A DNA stretch of 9,472 nt from Atribacterota bacterium (GCA_030599445.1 JAUVOA010000040.1:1-9472), one strand, 5' to 3'. Shown: positions 1-6,734, numbered from the stretch's first letter. A program made the numbers and translations. The notes: generated by a model not told the origin, from the letters alone.

Positions 1-824
1 ATTTTAAAATTGTCTTTAAATCTTTTCTGTACTTCCTCTGCTTCTCCTTTTCTTAATAGGCCATTATTAATGAAGATACAGTGTAGCTGATCGCCAATAG
101 CCTTATGGGTCAATACTGCTGCCACTATTGAATCTATCCCGCCACTTACACCAGCTACTACCTTACCTTTTCCAATTTTTTCTTTGATATCCTTTATAGA
201 TTGTTGAATAAAAGATTCCAGATTCCAGCTAGGTTGGCACTGGCATATCCTGTAAAGAAAATTTTCTAACAATTTTTTTCCTAATGGAGTGTGACTAACT
301 TCAGGGTGAAATTGGACCCCATAAATCTTCTTCTCTTTATTTGACATGGCCGCAACTTTGGTATTTTCACTTCGAGCAATAATTTCAAAATTTGGAGGAA
401 TATTTTTCACTAAATCCTGGTGGCTCATCCAACAGGTGGTACTGTCGGGAAATCCATAAAAAATATCTTCCCGCTTATCCAAAATAACATTTACCCGGCC
501 ATATTCTGCCTGAGATGTTTTTATCACTTTTCCTCTAGAAACTTGGGCGATTAGCTGAGCACCATAACAAATTCCTAATATAGGGATACCTAATTCAAAT
601 ATTTTTTTATCACACACTGGTGCTTGGTCTTCATACACGCTTGCTGGCCCTCCGGAGAGAATGATCCCTTTGGGTGGATCCTGTCGAATTTTTTCCAAGT
701 CGATGCAATAAGGAAGTATTTCCGAATAAACCTTAGCTTCTCTTATCCGTCTGGCGATTAATTGGGTATATTGTGAACCAAAATCTAAAATAGCAATCCA
801 TTCTTTTCTTTTTTCACTTTTCAA
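1..824 (-). CDS. guaA: GMP synthase (glutamine-hydrolysing), N-terminal part, runs off the left edge
   Basis: This cytoplasmic enzyme makes GMP from XMP, ATP and glutamine in the last step of guanine nucleotide synthesis. About 274 codons are visible. Residues about 8-190 form the class I glutamine amidotransferase domain: ILDFGSQYTQLIARRIRE near the N-terminus, the nucleophile Cys86 in GICYG, and His173 and Glu175 in GVQFHPE. The ATP-pyrophosphatase domain follows, with the PP-loop SGGIDS at 227-232 and then THKAIGDQL and INNGLLRKGE. The C-terminal XMP-binding and dimerisation part lies outside the window. The start is TTG at 824: an in-frame TAG lies at 842-840, no ATG or GTG intervenes, and a GGTGGGG ribosome binding site sits 5 bases upstream. 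GICYGAQ replaces the usual GICYGMQ, and the PP-loop is SGGIDSI where SGGVDSS is usual; both keep the catalytic residues. The gene diverges from the riboswitch operon. Its only visible link to it is purine synthesis, which consumes 10-formyl-THF. Confidence 0.96.
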   Translation of the reverse strand, partial: MKSEKRKEWIAILDFGSQYTQLIARRIREAKVYSEILPYCIDLEKIRQDPPKGIILSGGPASVYEDQAPVCDKKIFELGIPILGICYGAQLIAQVSRGKVIKTSQAEYGRVNVILDKREDIFYGFPDSTTCWMSHQDLVKNIPPNFEIIARSENTKVAAMSNKEKKIYGVQFHPEVSHTPLGKKLLENFLYRICQCQPSWNLESFIQQSIKDIKEKIGKGKVVAGVSGGIDSIVAAVLTHKAIGDQLHCIFINNGLLRKGEAEEVQKRFKDNFK

Positions 825-1079
825 ATAAACCCCACCAATCTATACTTTACGATTTCTATAATATTTTGTAAATCTTTAACAATTTACTATTGATAATTTA
901 TTTACAGTAATAATTATAACATATCTTTAATTTGTAAAAATATTTATTTAATATTTTTAAATTTTTTTTAAAAAAAAGAAGGATTTTTATAAATTGATGT
1001 AGTATATATATTTAGAATTTATGATAATAAATTAAAAAAATAGTACTAACAAAATAATTCTCCTAATTAAATACAGTAA
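825..1079. other. AT-rich divergent spacer between guaA and the glycine riboswitch
   Basis: No gene is visible in this stretch, which is dominated by A and T runs. It must hold the promoters for guaA (leftward) and for the riboswitch transcript (rightward). The rightward one is annotated separately at 978-1005. For guaA, a perfect TATAAT reads on the minus strand at 918-913, but the best -35 candidate (TTTACA, 938-933) is only 14 bases away, which is too close, so I do not call it. Confidence 0.6.
978..1005 (+). promoter_or_regulatory. Sigma-H-like promoter of the riboswitch-fhs transcript
   Basis: GAAGGATTT (978-986) matches the Bacillus sigma-H -35 consensus RnAGGAWWW at every defined position. 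After a 12-base spacer, GTAGTAT (999-1005) matches the -10 consensus RnnGAAT with one change (A to T). Closely similar sequence occurs at 7896-7922 ahead of the transporter, where the same -10 position carries the same change. The riboswitch begins about 75 bases downstream. A sigma-A reading is weaker: TTGATG (994-999) and TAGAAT (1013-1018) are only 13 bases apart. Assignment to a sigma-H-type factor rests on consensus matching only. Confidence 0.5.
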
Positions 1080-1277
1080 TCTGTATGAAAGTAGGGGGAG
1101 AAGTCTTTTCTTTTATAGAAAAGGTGCCGAAGGGGCACGATGTATGATACATTTAAACTCTCAGGGGAAAGGACCCTTACCGGACAGAACTCTGGAAAGT
1201 TTTTTAGTAAACACCGAAGGGGTAATTTTTCGTTATCTGTTAATAATGAAAAAAATCTCTCAGGTAAAAAGACAGAG
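1080..1277 (+). promoter_or_regulatory. Tandem glycine riboswitch (two aptamers with P0 helix)
   Basis: Two glycine aptamers lie in series. Each has a short stem capped by GAAGG (1129-1133 and 1216-1220) and the conserved CTCTCAGG block (1158-1165 and 1257-1264). Aptamer I closes with P1 GTAGGGG 1091-1097 against CCCTTAC 1174-1180 (seven pairs, one G-U). Aptamer II closes with CTCTG 1190-1194 against CAGAG 1273-1277. TCTGT 1080-1084 pairs with ACAGA 1184-1188 in the linker. This matches the leader-linker P0 helix of complete tandem glycine riboswitches, with an ATGA/GG bulge suggesting the usual kink-turn. The 3' strand of aptamer II P1 shares bases 1273-1276 with the 5' arm of the terminator at 1266-1316. 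Glycine binding should therefore prevent termination and turn on fhs and probably the genes beyond it. The ON direction is inferred from this overlap and agrees with known gcv riboswitches. Confidence 0.96.
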
Positions 1278-1316
1278 CAGAAATAATCTTTGAATATTTC
1301 CCTTCTGTCTTTTTTT
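1266..1316 (+). terminator. Riboswitch-controlled intrinsic terminator
   Basis: AAAAAGACAGA (1266-1276) pairs with TCTGTCTTTTT (1304-1314). The hairpin ends in a run of seven T (1310-1316) before an A and more T. An upper stem, AAATA 1281-1285 with TATTT 1295-1299, extends it. The 5' arm contains the bases that close aptamer II P1, so terminator and ligand-bound aptamer exclude each other. It ends 45 bases before the fhs start codon. Confidence 0.92.
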
Positions 1317-1361
1317 ATTTTAAAATAAAATAGTAAAAAATTAAAATCAGGAGGCATCCAA

Positions 1362-3059
1362 ATGAAATCAGATCTACAGATTGCTCAAGAAGCTAAATTA
1401 AAACCGATTACTGAAATTGCTGCATCGATCGGGATAAAAGAAGATGAATTAGACCTCTATGGGAAATACAAAGCCAAGGTCTCTCCCGATATCCTAAAGA
1501 GACTAAAAGATAGACCTCAGGGTAAATACATCGTAGTAACTGCCGTCACCCCTACCCCTTTAGGTGAAGGTAAAACAGTAACCTCCATCGGATTAGGCCA
1601 GGGTTTAGCTAAAATAGGTAAAAAGGTGGTTAACACTCTACGAGAACCCTCGATGGGTCCGGTCTTCGGGATTAAAGGAGGAGCAGCCGGAGGAGGATAT
1701 TCTCAAGTCGTTCCCATGGAAGACTTAAATCTTCATTTTACCGGAGATATCCATGCAGTGGGAGCAGCCAATAACTTACTCTGTGCCATGTTAGATACTC
1801 ACCTGCAGAAAAAAAACAAATTAGGAATAGACATACATAATATCAATATCAACCGGGTGGTTGATATCTCTGACCGAGCACTACGTCATATCATCATCGG
1901 CTTGGGAGGAAGAGTCAATGGCATCCCCCGGGAGACCGGTTATGATATTACTGTCGCCTCAGAAGTTATGGCTATTCTCTCTTTGGCTACCGATGTCTTT
2001 GATCTAAGAGCTCGATTGGGCAGGATGACTGTAGCCTACACCACTGATGGCAATCCGGTAACCGCAGAAGACCTAAAGGCTGCCGGAGCCATGACTGTCC
2101 TCCTAAAAGATGCCCTAAAACCTAACCTCATCCAAACCTTAGAACACGTTCCCTGCCTGATGCACTGTGGTCCTTTTGCCAATATCGCCCATGGCAATAA
2201 TTCAGTTTTAGCTGACCTGATTGCTACTAAATTAGGTAACTATGTAGTGACCGAATCCGGCTTCGGAGCAGATATGGGTTTTGAAAAGATGTGTAACATC
2301 AAATGCCGCACCAGTGGCCTGAAGGTAGATTCAGCAGTAGTAGTATGTACCATAAGAGCATTAAAGATGCACGGTGGTGCCATCAAGGTAGTGGCCGGTA
2401 AACCCTTGGATCAAGAAACTTTAGCCAAAGAAGACTTAGAATCTGTAGCCAAAGGTTGTGAAAATTTAGAGAAACACATAGAAAACGTGCTTCTGCACGG
2501 TGTCCCCCCGATAGTAGTTATCAATCGCTTCCCCACTGATACTCCAGCCGAGATTGAACTAATTAAAGAAAAGGCCTTAACTGCCGGAGCAACTGCTGCG
2601 GTTACTCATAGTGTCTGGGCCAAAGGAGGAGAAGGAGCAATAGAATTGGCTGAAGCCGTAGTGGAAGCTACTAAAAAACCCAATCATTTCCACCACCTTT
2701 ATCCCTTAGATTTATCTATCAAAGAAAAGATTGAGACTATTGCTACTAAGATCTACGGTGCAGAGGGAGTTGACTACACTCGTTTAGCCGAAAAAAAGAT
2801 TAAACTATTTACCGAAGTAGGCTTCGATAAACTTCCCATGTGTATGGCTAAGACTCATCTTTCTTTATCTCACGATCCTTCTGTAAAAGGCAGACCTCGT
2901 AATTTCCGTATACCCGTCCGGGATGTAAGAGCATCAGTAGGTGCAGGATTCCTCTATCCCCTTTTAGGAACCATGATGACTATGCCAGGTTTACCTTCGG
3001 TACCGGCATCTACTAAAGTAGATATTGATGAGGAAGGGAATACAGTGGGATTGTTCTAA
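1362..3059 (+). CDS. fhs: Formate-tetrahydrofolate ligase
   Basis: This cytoplasmic enzyme joins formate to THF using ATP to give 10-formyl-THF. It is reversible and can yield ATP when 10-formyl-THF is abundant. At 565 residues it is full length for the family (about 555-560). The ATP-binding loop is TPLGEGKT at 65-72, followed by TSIGLGQGL. The family signature runs from REPSMGPVFGIKGG at 94 through AAGGGYSQV to 116, then MEDLNLHFTGDIHA. The C-terminus (SVGAGFLYPLLGTMMTMPGLP) is typical. The ATG at 1362 has AGGAGG at 1349-1354, seven bases upstream. It is the first gene behind the glycine riboswitch terminator, an unusual place for fhs. Context suggests that it either disposes of one-carbon units from glycine cleavage (formate plus ATP) or supplies formyl-THF for purines and reductive glycine synthesis. 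Hand counts of two 60-base samples give about 43-45% GC, above samples from gcvPA and gcvT. Identity is certain; direction of flux is not. Confidence 0.98.
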   Translation: MKSDLQIAQEAKLKPITEIAASIGIKEDELDLYGKYKAKVSPDILKRLKDRPQGKYIVVTAVTPTPLGEGKTVTSIGLGQGLAKIGKKVVNTLREPSMGPVFGIKGGAAGGGYSQVVPMEDLNLHFTGDIHAVGAANNLLCAMLDTHLQKKNKLGIDIHNININRVVDISDRALRHIIIGLGGRVNGIPRETGYDITVASEVMAILSLATDVFDLRARLGRMTVAYTTDGNPVTAEDLKAAGAMTVLLKDALKPNLIQTLEHVPCLMHCGPFANIAHGNNSVLADLIATKLGNYVVTESGFGADMGFEKMCNIKCRTSGLKVDSAVVVCTIRALKMHGGAIKVVAGKPLDQETLAKEDLESVAKGCENLEKHIENVLLHGVPPIVVINRFPTDTPAEIELIKEKALTAGATAAVTHSVWAKGGEGAIELAEAVVEATKKPNHFHHLYPLDLSIKEKIETIATKIYGAEGVDYTRLAEKKIKLFTEVGFDKLPMCMAKTHLSLSHDPSVKGRPRNFRIPVRDVRASVGAGFLYPLLGTMMTMPGLPSVPASTKVDIDEEGNTVGLF

Positions 3060-3061
3060 AT

Positions 3062-3077
3062 TAGTCATTAGTGACTA
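3062..3077. repeat. Small hairpin just after fhs
   Basis: TAGTCA (3062-3067) and TGACTA (3072-3077) form a perfect six-pair stem with a TTAG loop, three bases after the fhs stop codon. No T run follows, so it does not qualify as an intrinsic terminator. It may protect the 3' end of the message or be simple intergenic repeat sequence. Confidence 0.5.
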
Positions 3078-3087
3078 GCATAAATTT

Positions 3088-3122
3088 AGTATATAGTATA
3101 TAGTATTGAGTATATAGTAAAG
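3088..3122. repeat. Heptamer tandem repeat (AGTATAT)x5, imperfect
   Basis: Five head-to-tail seven-base units occur: AGTATAT, AGTATAT, AGTATTG, AGTATAT, AGTAAAG. The period is exact and only units three and five deviate. Such short AT-rich arrays expand and contract by slippage. No function is evident. Confidence 0.8.
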
Positions 3123-3152
3123 AGATAGTTAGATACAAATTAGAAGTCAGGA

Positions 3153-3229
3153 GTAGGGGCACGATGCATCGTGCCCAAGGTAAACGAAAGGTAATAAAAT
3201 AAAGAGGGCACAATTCATTGTGCCCCTAC
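3153..3229. repeat. REP/BIME-like composite palindrome 1 (two 20-base hairpins bounded by GTAG and CTAC)
   Basis: GTAG (3153-3156) is followed by a perfect 20-base palindrome at 3157-3176 (GGGCACGATG and its mirror). After 29 bases comes a second 20-base hairpin at 3206-3225 (GGGCACAAT, TC, ATTGTGCCC), followed by CTAC (3226-3229). The left 24 bases and the reverse complement of the right 24 bases match at 21 positions, so the unit is also one large inverted repeat. One difference between the hairpins is compensatory: position 7/14 is G-C in the first and A-T in the second. A GTAG foot beside an imperfect hairpin, arranged in inverted pairs, resembles REP sequences in BIMEs that are mobilised by TnpA-REP (RAYT) Y1 transposases. 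That assignment is by architecture only; no transposase is in this window. Confidence 0.75.
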
Positions 3230-3255
3230 AAAATTATAAAACAGTGGGTAATAAT

Positions 3256-3314
3256 GTAGGGACTTGATTCATCAAGCCTGCAATAAAGACGGGTCAGATA
3301 AATCCGACCCCTAC
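3256..3314. repeat. REP/BIME-like composite palindrome 2 (same design, different stem sequence)
   Basis: GTAG (3256-3259) precedes a 20-base imperfect hairpin at 3260-3279 (stem core CTTGAT/ATCAAG). Eleven bases later a second 20-base hairpin lies at 3291-3310 (GGGTC/GACCC outer stem, GAT/ATC inner stem, one A-C mismatch), then CTAC (3311-3314). Boundary words, hairpin length and the AT-NN-AT centre equal those of the element at 3153-3229, but stem sequences differ and the spacer is shorter (11 against 29 bases). It looks like a more diverged member of the same family, 26 bases from the first. Confidence 0.65.
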
Positions 3315-3360
3315 AACCTGATACTAATGGTGTAAACGGATATCGACTAAAAACTGTCTC

Positions 3361-3403
3361 GAGGAGGTGATGATTGAAAGTAATTAGAAAACAATATTAA
3401 AAT
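3361..3403 (+). promoter_or_regulatory. Orphan consensus SD with mini-ORF, or internal sigma-A-like promoter, ahead of gcvH
   Basis: GAGGAGGTGAT (3361-3371) is a near-full complement of the 16S rRNA 3' end but lies 86 bases before the gcvH start. It could serve a TTG-started eight-codon ORF (3374-3400, M-K-V-I-R-K-Q-Y), six bases downstream of GGAGG. The same bases also read as a promoter: TTGAAA (3374-3379, five of six to TTGACA), an 18-base spacer, then TAAAAT (3398-3403, five of six to TATAAT). A promoter here would express gcvHPPT independently of the riboswitch. I cannot choose between these readings, and both may be chance in AT-rich sequence. Confidence 0.3.
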
Positions 3404-3456
3404 GAAATTTAATTAAAATTATTAAATAACAAAATGACATGGAGGAAAGATATCAA

Positions 3457-3843
3457 ATGAGTAATAAAGTTATAGAAAATTTATATTATACCAAAAGTGA
3501 AGAATGGTTAAAGGTAGAAGATGGTATTGGAACAATAGGAATTACTGATTATGCTCAGGATCAGTTAGGAGATATTGTTTACTTGGAAAAAATAGAAAAA
3601 GGAAAAAAATTAAAACAAGATGAAACCTTTACTACCATTGAATCGGTAAAAGCTGTATCTGATGTGAAAACTCCGGCTACCGGTGAAATAATCGAGGCAA
3701 ACGTAAAAGTTATTGAAGATGCTTCTATTATCAACAAAGATCCTTACGGAGAAGGATGGATTGCTAAAATAAAGATAGAGAATAAGGATGAATTAAAAAA
3801 TCTAATGAGCGCCCAAGAATATTCTGAATATAGAAAAGAATAG
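3457..3843 (+). CDS. gcvH: Glycine cleavage system H protein (lipoyl carrier)
   Basis: The H protein carries the aminomethyl group on its lipoyl arm between the P, T and L proteins. I start it at ATG 3457, giving 128 residues, the usual family length. The longer in-frame ATG at 3439 overlaps the GGAGG at 3441-3445 that serves 3457 (11-base spacing) and would add six unconserved residues. The lipoylation site is Lys65 in TIESVKAVSDV. Upstream, GTIGITDYAQDQLGDIVYLE (26-45) is the typical lipoyl-domain entry, and NKDPYGEGWIAKIK near the C-terminus is also typical. EEW at 15-17 stands where HEW is usual. It opens the four-gene gcv block, with gcvPA 13 bases downstream. It depends on a lipoate ligase or LipB/LipA system not seen here. 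Confidence 0.97.
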   Translation: MSNKVIENLYYTKSEEWLKVEDGIGTIGITDYAQDQLGDIVYLEKIEKGKKLKQDETFTTIESVKAVSDVKTPATGEIIEANVKVIEDASIINKDPYGEGWIAKIKIENKDELKNLMSAQEYSEYRKE

Positions 3844-3856
3844 AGGTGTAATAAAT

Positions 3857-5200
3857 ATGAGATACATTCCCAGTACTGAAGAACAAAAAAAGGAGATGCT
3901 GAAAGAGATTGGGGTTTCTTCTTTCGAAGACTTAATTGAAAGTGTTCCTCAATGCCTCCGATTAAAAGATAAATTAAATATTCCCGAAGCAATATCAGAA
4001 AGCGAATTAGAAGATAAAATTTACCGTATCGCTAAGAAGAATGCGGATTTCTATTCTATGAAACCTTTGATAGGCGCTGGTTCCTACCGCCACTTTATCC
4101 CGGAAGCAGAAAAATTTCTTCTACAGAGAGAAGAGTTCTGGACCTGCTACACCCCTTATCAACCTGAATTGAGTCAAGGCACCTTGCAATCTATATTCGA
4201 ATACCAGAGCTATATTTCCCGGCTTACCAAGATGGAGGTAATAATCCCCTCTATTTATGATGGTGCCTCAGCAACCGCTGAAGCAGCTTTGATGTCCCTA
4301 AGATTAACTCATAAAAATAAAATTATTGTATCGAATTTGCTTCATCCTCATTATCGAGAAACAGTCAAAACCTATTTAGCTCCTCATGAAACAGAAATTA
4401 TTGATTTACCCTATAAAAACGGTTTAGTTGATATGGAAAAATTAAAAATCTTAATTGAGGAAGATGTAGCATCGGTAATTATTCAAAGTCCTAATTTCTT
4501 TGGTAGCATAGAAAATATGGCAGAAATTTCCGAAATAGTGCATTCTAAAAGTGTATTGTTAATAAACGTAATTGTGGAAAGTATGTCCTTGGGAATTTTA
4601 AAAGCTCCCGGAGAAATAGGGGCTGATATCGTGGCTGGTAATGCCCAATCATTTGGGATGGATTTAAATTATGGCGGCCCTCATAATGCTTACTTAGGAA
4701 CCAGGAAACAGTATACCAGACAGATTCCTGGAAGAATTGTAGGGGAAACAGTAGATGTTGATGGGAAACGAGTTTTTGTAATGACTTTGCGAGCTCGAGA
4801 ACAAGATATAAGGAGGGAAAAAGCTACTTCTAATATCTGCACTAACCACAATTTGAATGTTCTCGCTGCAAATATTTTCCTGTCTTTGATAGGTACTGAA
4901 GGTCTTTATCAAATTTCTCTTCTTAATACTAAGTCTGCTCATTATTTAGAGAATTTATTATTACAAACCGGAAAATTTGAAAGAGTATTTGACTGTCCTT
5001 TCTATAACGAGTTTTTATTGAAGAGCAAAGATGACGTCTCTTCTATAAATAAAAAACTTTTGGAAAACAACTTTGTTCCCCCTCTCAAGATTTGCGAATT
5101 TTATCAAGAGGAAAATATGAATAATGTTCTACTCTTTGCCGTTACTGAAGTATTGAGCAGAGATAACTTAAATTTAGTAGCTAAAATTCTTTCAAAATAA
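3857..5200 (+). CDS. gcvPA: Glycine dehydrogenase (decarboxylating) subunit 1
   Basis: This is the alpha subunit of the two-part P-protein, which decarboxylates glycine and passes the aminomethyl group to lipoyl-GcvH. The 447 residues equal the usual size. MRYIPSTEEQKKEML is the classic start; GAGSYRHFIP lies at 73-82, YTPYQPELSQG at 98-108, IYDGASATAEAA shortly after, and REQDIRREKATSNICTN at about 314-330. It has the aspartate-aminotransferase fold. The Schiff-base lysine belongs to the partner subunit GcvPB. REQD replaces the more common REQH, and LNVIVESMSLG lies in a less conserved stretch. AGAGGTG (3842-3848), overlapping the gcvH stop codon, serves the ATG at 3857. The gap to gcvPB is 12 bases, which fits translation as an equimolar pair. 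Confidence 0.97.
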   Translation: MRYIPSTEEQKKEMLKEIGVSSFEDLIESVPQCLRLKDKLNIPEAISESELEDKIYRIAKKNADFYSMKPLIGAGSYRHFIPEAEKFLLQREEFWTCYTPYQPELSQGTLQSIFEYQSYISRLTKMEVIIPSIYDGASATAEAALMSLRLTHKNKIIVSNLLHPHYRETVKTYLAPHETEIIDLPYKNGLVDMEKLKILIEEDVASVIIQSPNFFGSIENMAEISEIVHSKSVLLINVIVESMSLGILKAPGEIGADIVAGNAQSFGMDLNYGGPHNAYLGTRKQYTRQIPGRIVGETVDVDGKRVFVMTLRAREQDIRREKATSNICTNHNLNVLAANIFLSLIGTEGLYQISLLNTKSAHYLENLLLQTGKFERVFDCPFYNEFLLKSKDDVSSINKKLLENNFVPPLKICEFYQEENMNNVLLFAVTEVLSRDNLNLVAKILSK

Positions 5201-5212
5201 GGAGAGATAAAT

Positions 5213-6718
5213 ATGAAATTAATATTTGAAAAAAGTATAAAAGGTAGAGATGGTTATTCGCTACCTCAAGATTTATTTGATAATATTAAAATTGAAGAAT
5301 GTTTACCTGAATATGTTATTAGTAAAGATAAAAAATTACTTAGTGAAGTTTCTGAAGTAGATGTTGTTCGGCATTTTACTAAACTTTCTAAATTCAACTA
5401 TGGTCTTGATGATGGATTTTATCCCTTAGGTTCGTGCACCATGAAGTATAATCCCAAAATTAATGAGAAGTTAGCCTCTTTGAGTAATTTTATCTACGCT
5501 CACCCTTTAGCCCCTGAAGAGACTGTACAGGGTTGTTTGGAGATTTTCTATGATTTGAATAAATTACTATGCGAAATAACCGGTATGGACGAATATACTA
5601 TGTCTCCTGCTGCGGGAGCACACGGTGAACTTGCCGGCATTCTCATTATGAGAAAATATTTTGTAGATCACGGGGATATCCGACATAAGATGCTAATTCC
5701 CGATTCTGCTCATGGTACAAATCCTGCTTCAGCTGCTATGGGAGGTTTTCAAATAGTAGAAGTAAAATCAAATGAAAAAGGAACAGTTGACCTGATAGAA
5801 TTGGCCGAATTAATGGATGAAGATACTGTAGGATTAATGTTGACTAATCCCAATACCGTAGGATTGTACGATGAAGGAATAGAAGAAATTGAAAAGATTG
5901 TCCACAATAAAGGAGGCCTGCTCTATTATGATGGAGCTAATATTAATGCCTCCTTGGGAATAATCAGGCCCGGAGATGCCGGTTTCGATGTAGTTCATCT
6001 TAATCTACATAAAACTTTTTCTACTCCCCATGGAGGGGGTGGACCCGGTGCTGGAGTAATTGGAGTAAAGAAAGACCTTATTCCTTACCTTCCCACTCCC
6101 AATGTTGCTTTTAATTCTGACCAAAAAAAATATTATCTATCAGATACGGCAGAAAAGAGCATCGGTATGGTAAGGGCATTCTGGGCTAATTTCTCAGTAT
6201 TAGTTAAGACTTATGTCTGGATACTTAGTATGGGACCGGATGGTCTTTATAATACTTCAGAAACAAGTATAATCAATGCCAATTATGTATTGGCTAAATT
6301 AAAAAACTATTATAAACCAGCTTATGACCGTTATTGTGGACACGAATGTACGGTTACCGGAAGAGAGTATAAAAAATATGGGGTAAAAACCTTAGATATT
6401 GCTAAAAGAATAATGGACTATGGTATGCATCCACCCACAATTTATTTCCCTCATTTTGAACCTTACGCTGAGGAAACTATAATGGTAGAGCCACCCGAAT
6501 CAGAAAGTAAAGAAATTCTGGATAATTTTATTGATATTATGATAAAAATCTCTGACGAAGCCAAGACAAACCCTGAATTGTTAACCACTGCTCCTCATAA
6601 TACTCCCATTAGAAGGACTAATGATGCCTTAGCTATAAAAAGAGCAATTTTAACTTATGATGATGAATTAAAACTAAAAGATGAACTAAAATACCAAGAA
6701 AAAGATATTGATTTTTAA
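5213..6718 (+). CDS. gcvPB: Glycine dehydrogenase (decarboxylating) subunit 2, PLP-binding
   Basis: This is the beta subunit of the split P-protein and carries the pyridoxal phosphate. The Schiff-base lysine is Lys267 in HLNLHKTFSTPHGGGGPG. YPLGSCTMKYNPK lies at 70-82, and MSPAAGAHGE, DSAHGTNPASAAM, LTNPNTVGLYD and YYDGANINA follow in the expected order. TVTGREYKKYGVKTLDIAKRIMDYGMHPPTIYFP and MVEPPESESKEILD mark the C-terminal domain. At 501 residues it is slightly longer than many homologues (about 480-490), with the excess in a charged tail. AAGGAGAG overlapping the gcvPA stop codon precedes the ATG by about six bases. It works with GcvPA as an alpha2beta2 enzyme. Confidence 0.97.
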   Translation: MKLIFEKSIKGRDGYSLPQDLFDNIKIEECLPEYVISKDKKLLSEVSEVDVVRHFTKLSKFNYGLDDGFYPLGSCTMKYNPKINEKLASLSNFIYAHPLAPEETVQGCLEIFYDLNKLLCEITGMDEYTMSPAAGAHGELAGILIMRKYFVDHGDIRHKMLIPDSAHGTNPASAAMGGFQIVEVKSNEKGTVDLIELAELMDEDTVGLMLTNPNTVGLYDEGIEEIEKIVHNKGGLLYYDGANINASLGIIRPGDAGFDVVHLNLHKTFSTPHGGGGPGAGVIGVKKDLIPYLPTPNVAFNSDQKKYYLSDTAEKSIGMVRAFWANFSVLVKTYVWILSMGPDGLYNTSETSIINANYVLAKLKNYYKPAYDRYCGHECTVTGREYKKYGVKTLDIAKRIMDYGMHPPTIYFPHFEPYAEETIMVEPPESESKEILDNFIDIMIKISDEAKTNPELLTTAPHNTPIRRTNDALAIKRAILTYDDELKLKDELKYQEKDIDF

Positions 6719-6734
6719 TCAGGAGGTTTGAAAA

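Larger units (their letters stand above)
3060..3456. other. Gene-free interval between fhs and gcvH
   Basis: No coding sequence of gene size is supported here on either strand. In order it holds a small hairpin (3062-3077), a heptamer tandem repeat (3088-3122), two GTAG...CTAC composite palindromes (3153-3229 and 3256-3314), an orphan SD with a possible eight-codon ORF or sigma-A-like promoter (3361-3403), and the gcvH ribosome binding site (GGAGG, 3441-3445). None of the hairpins is followed on the plus strand by a T run, so I see no terminator. Riboswitch transcripts could read through into gcvH. Confidence 0.7.

Noticed and set aside
913..918. TATAAT on the minus strand as the guaA -10
   Set aside because: The best -35 candidate is only 14 bases away and poor; AT richness makes such matches common.
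1067..1357. Minus-strand ORF of 96 codons opposite the riboswitch
   Set aside because: It lies across the structured riboswitch and terminator, its composition is a by-product of those sequences, and no recognisable domain is present.
3157..3225. Palindromes read as an intrinsic terminator of fhs
   Set aside because: The stems are strong, but neither is followed on the plus strand by a T run.
3153..3314. CRISPR-like array
   Set aside because: The units are palindromic hairpins in inverted pairs with different stem sequences and unequal spacing, not identical direct repeats with uniform spacers; no cas genes are present.
3744..3992. Minus-strand ORF of 82 codons over the gcvH-gcvPA junction
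   Set aside because: Shadow of two certain genes on the other strand; no family resemblance.
4694..4942. Minus-strand ORF of 82 codons inside gcvPA
   Set aside because: Shadow of gcvPA, which is conserved throughout this stretch.
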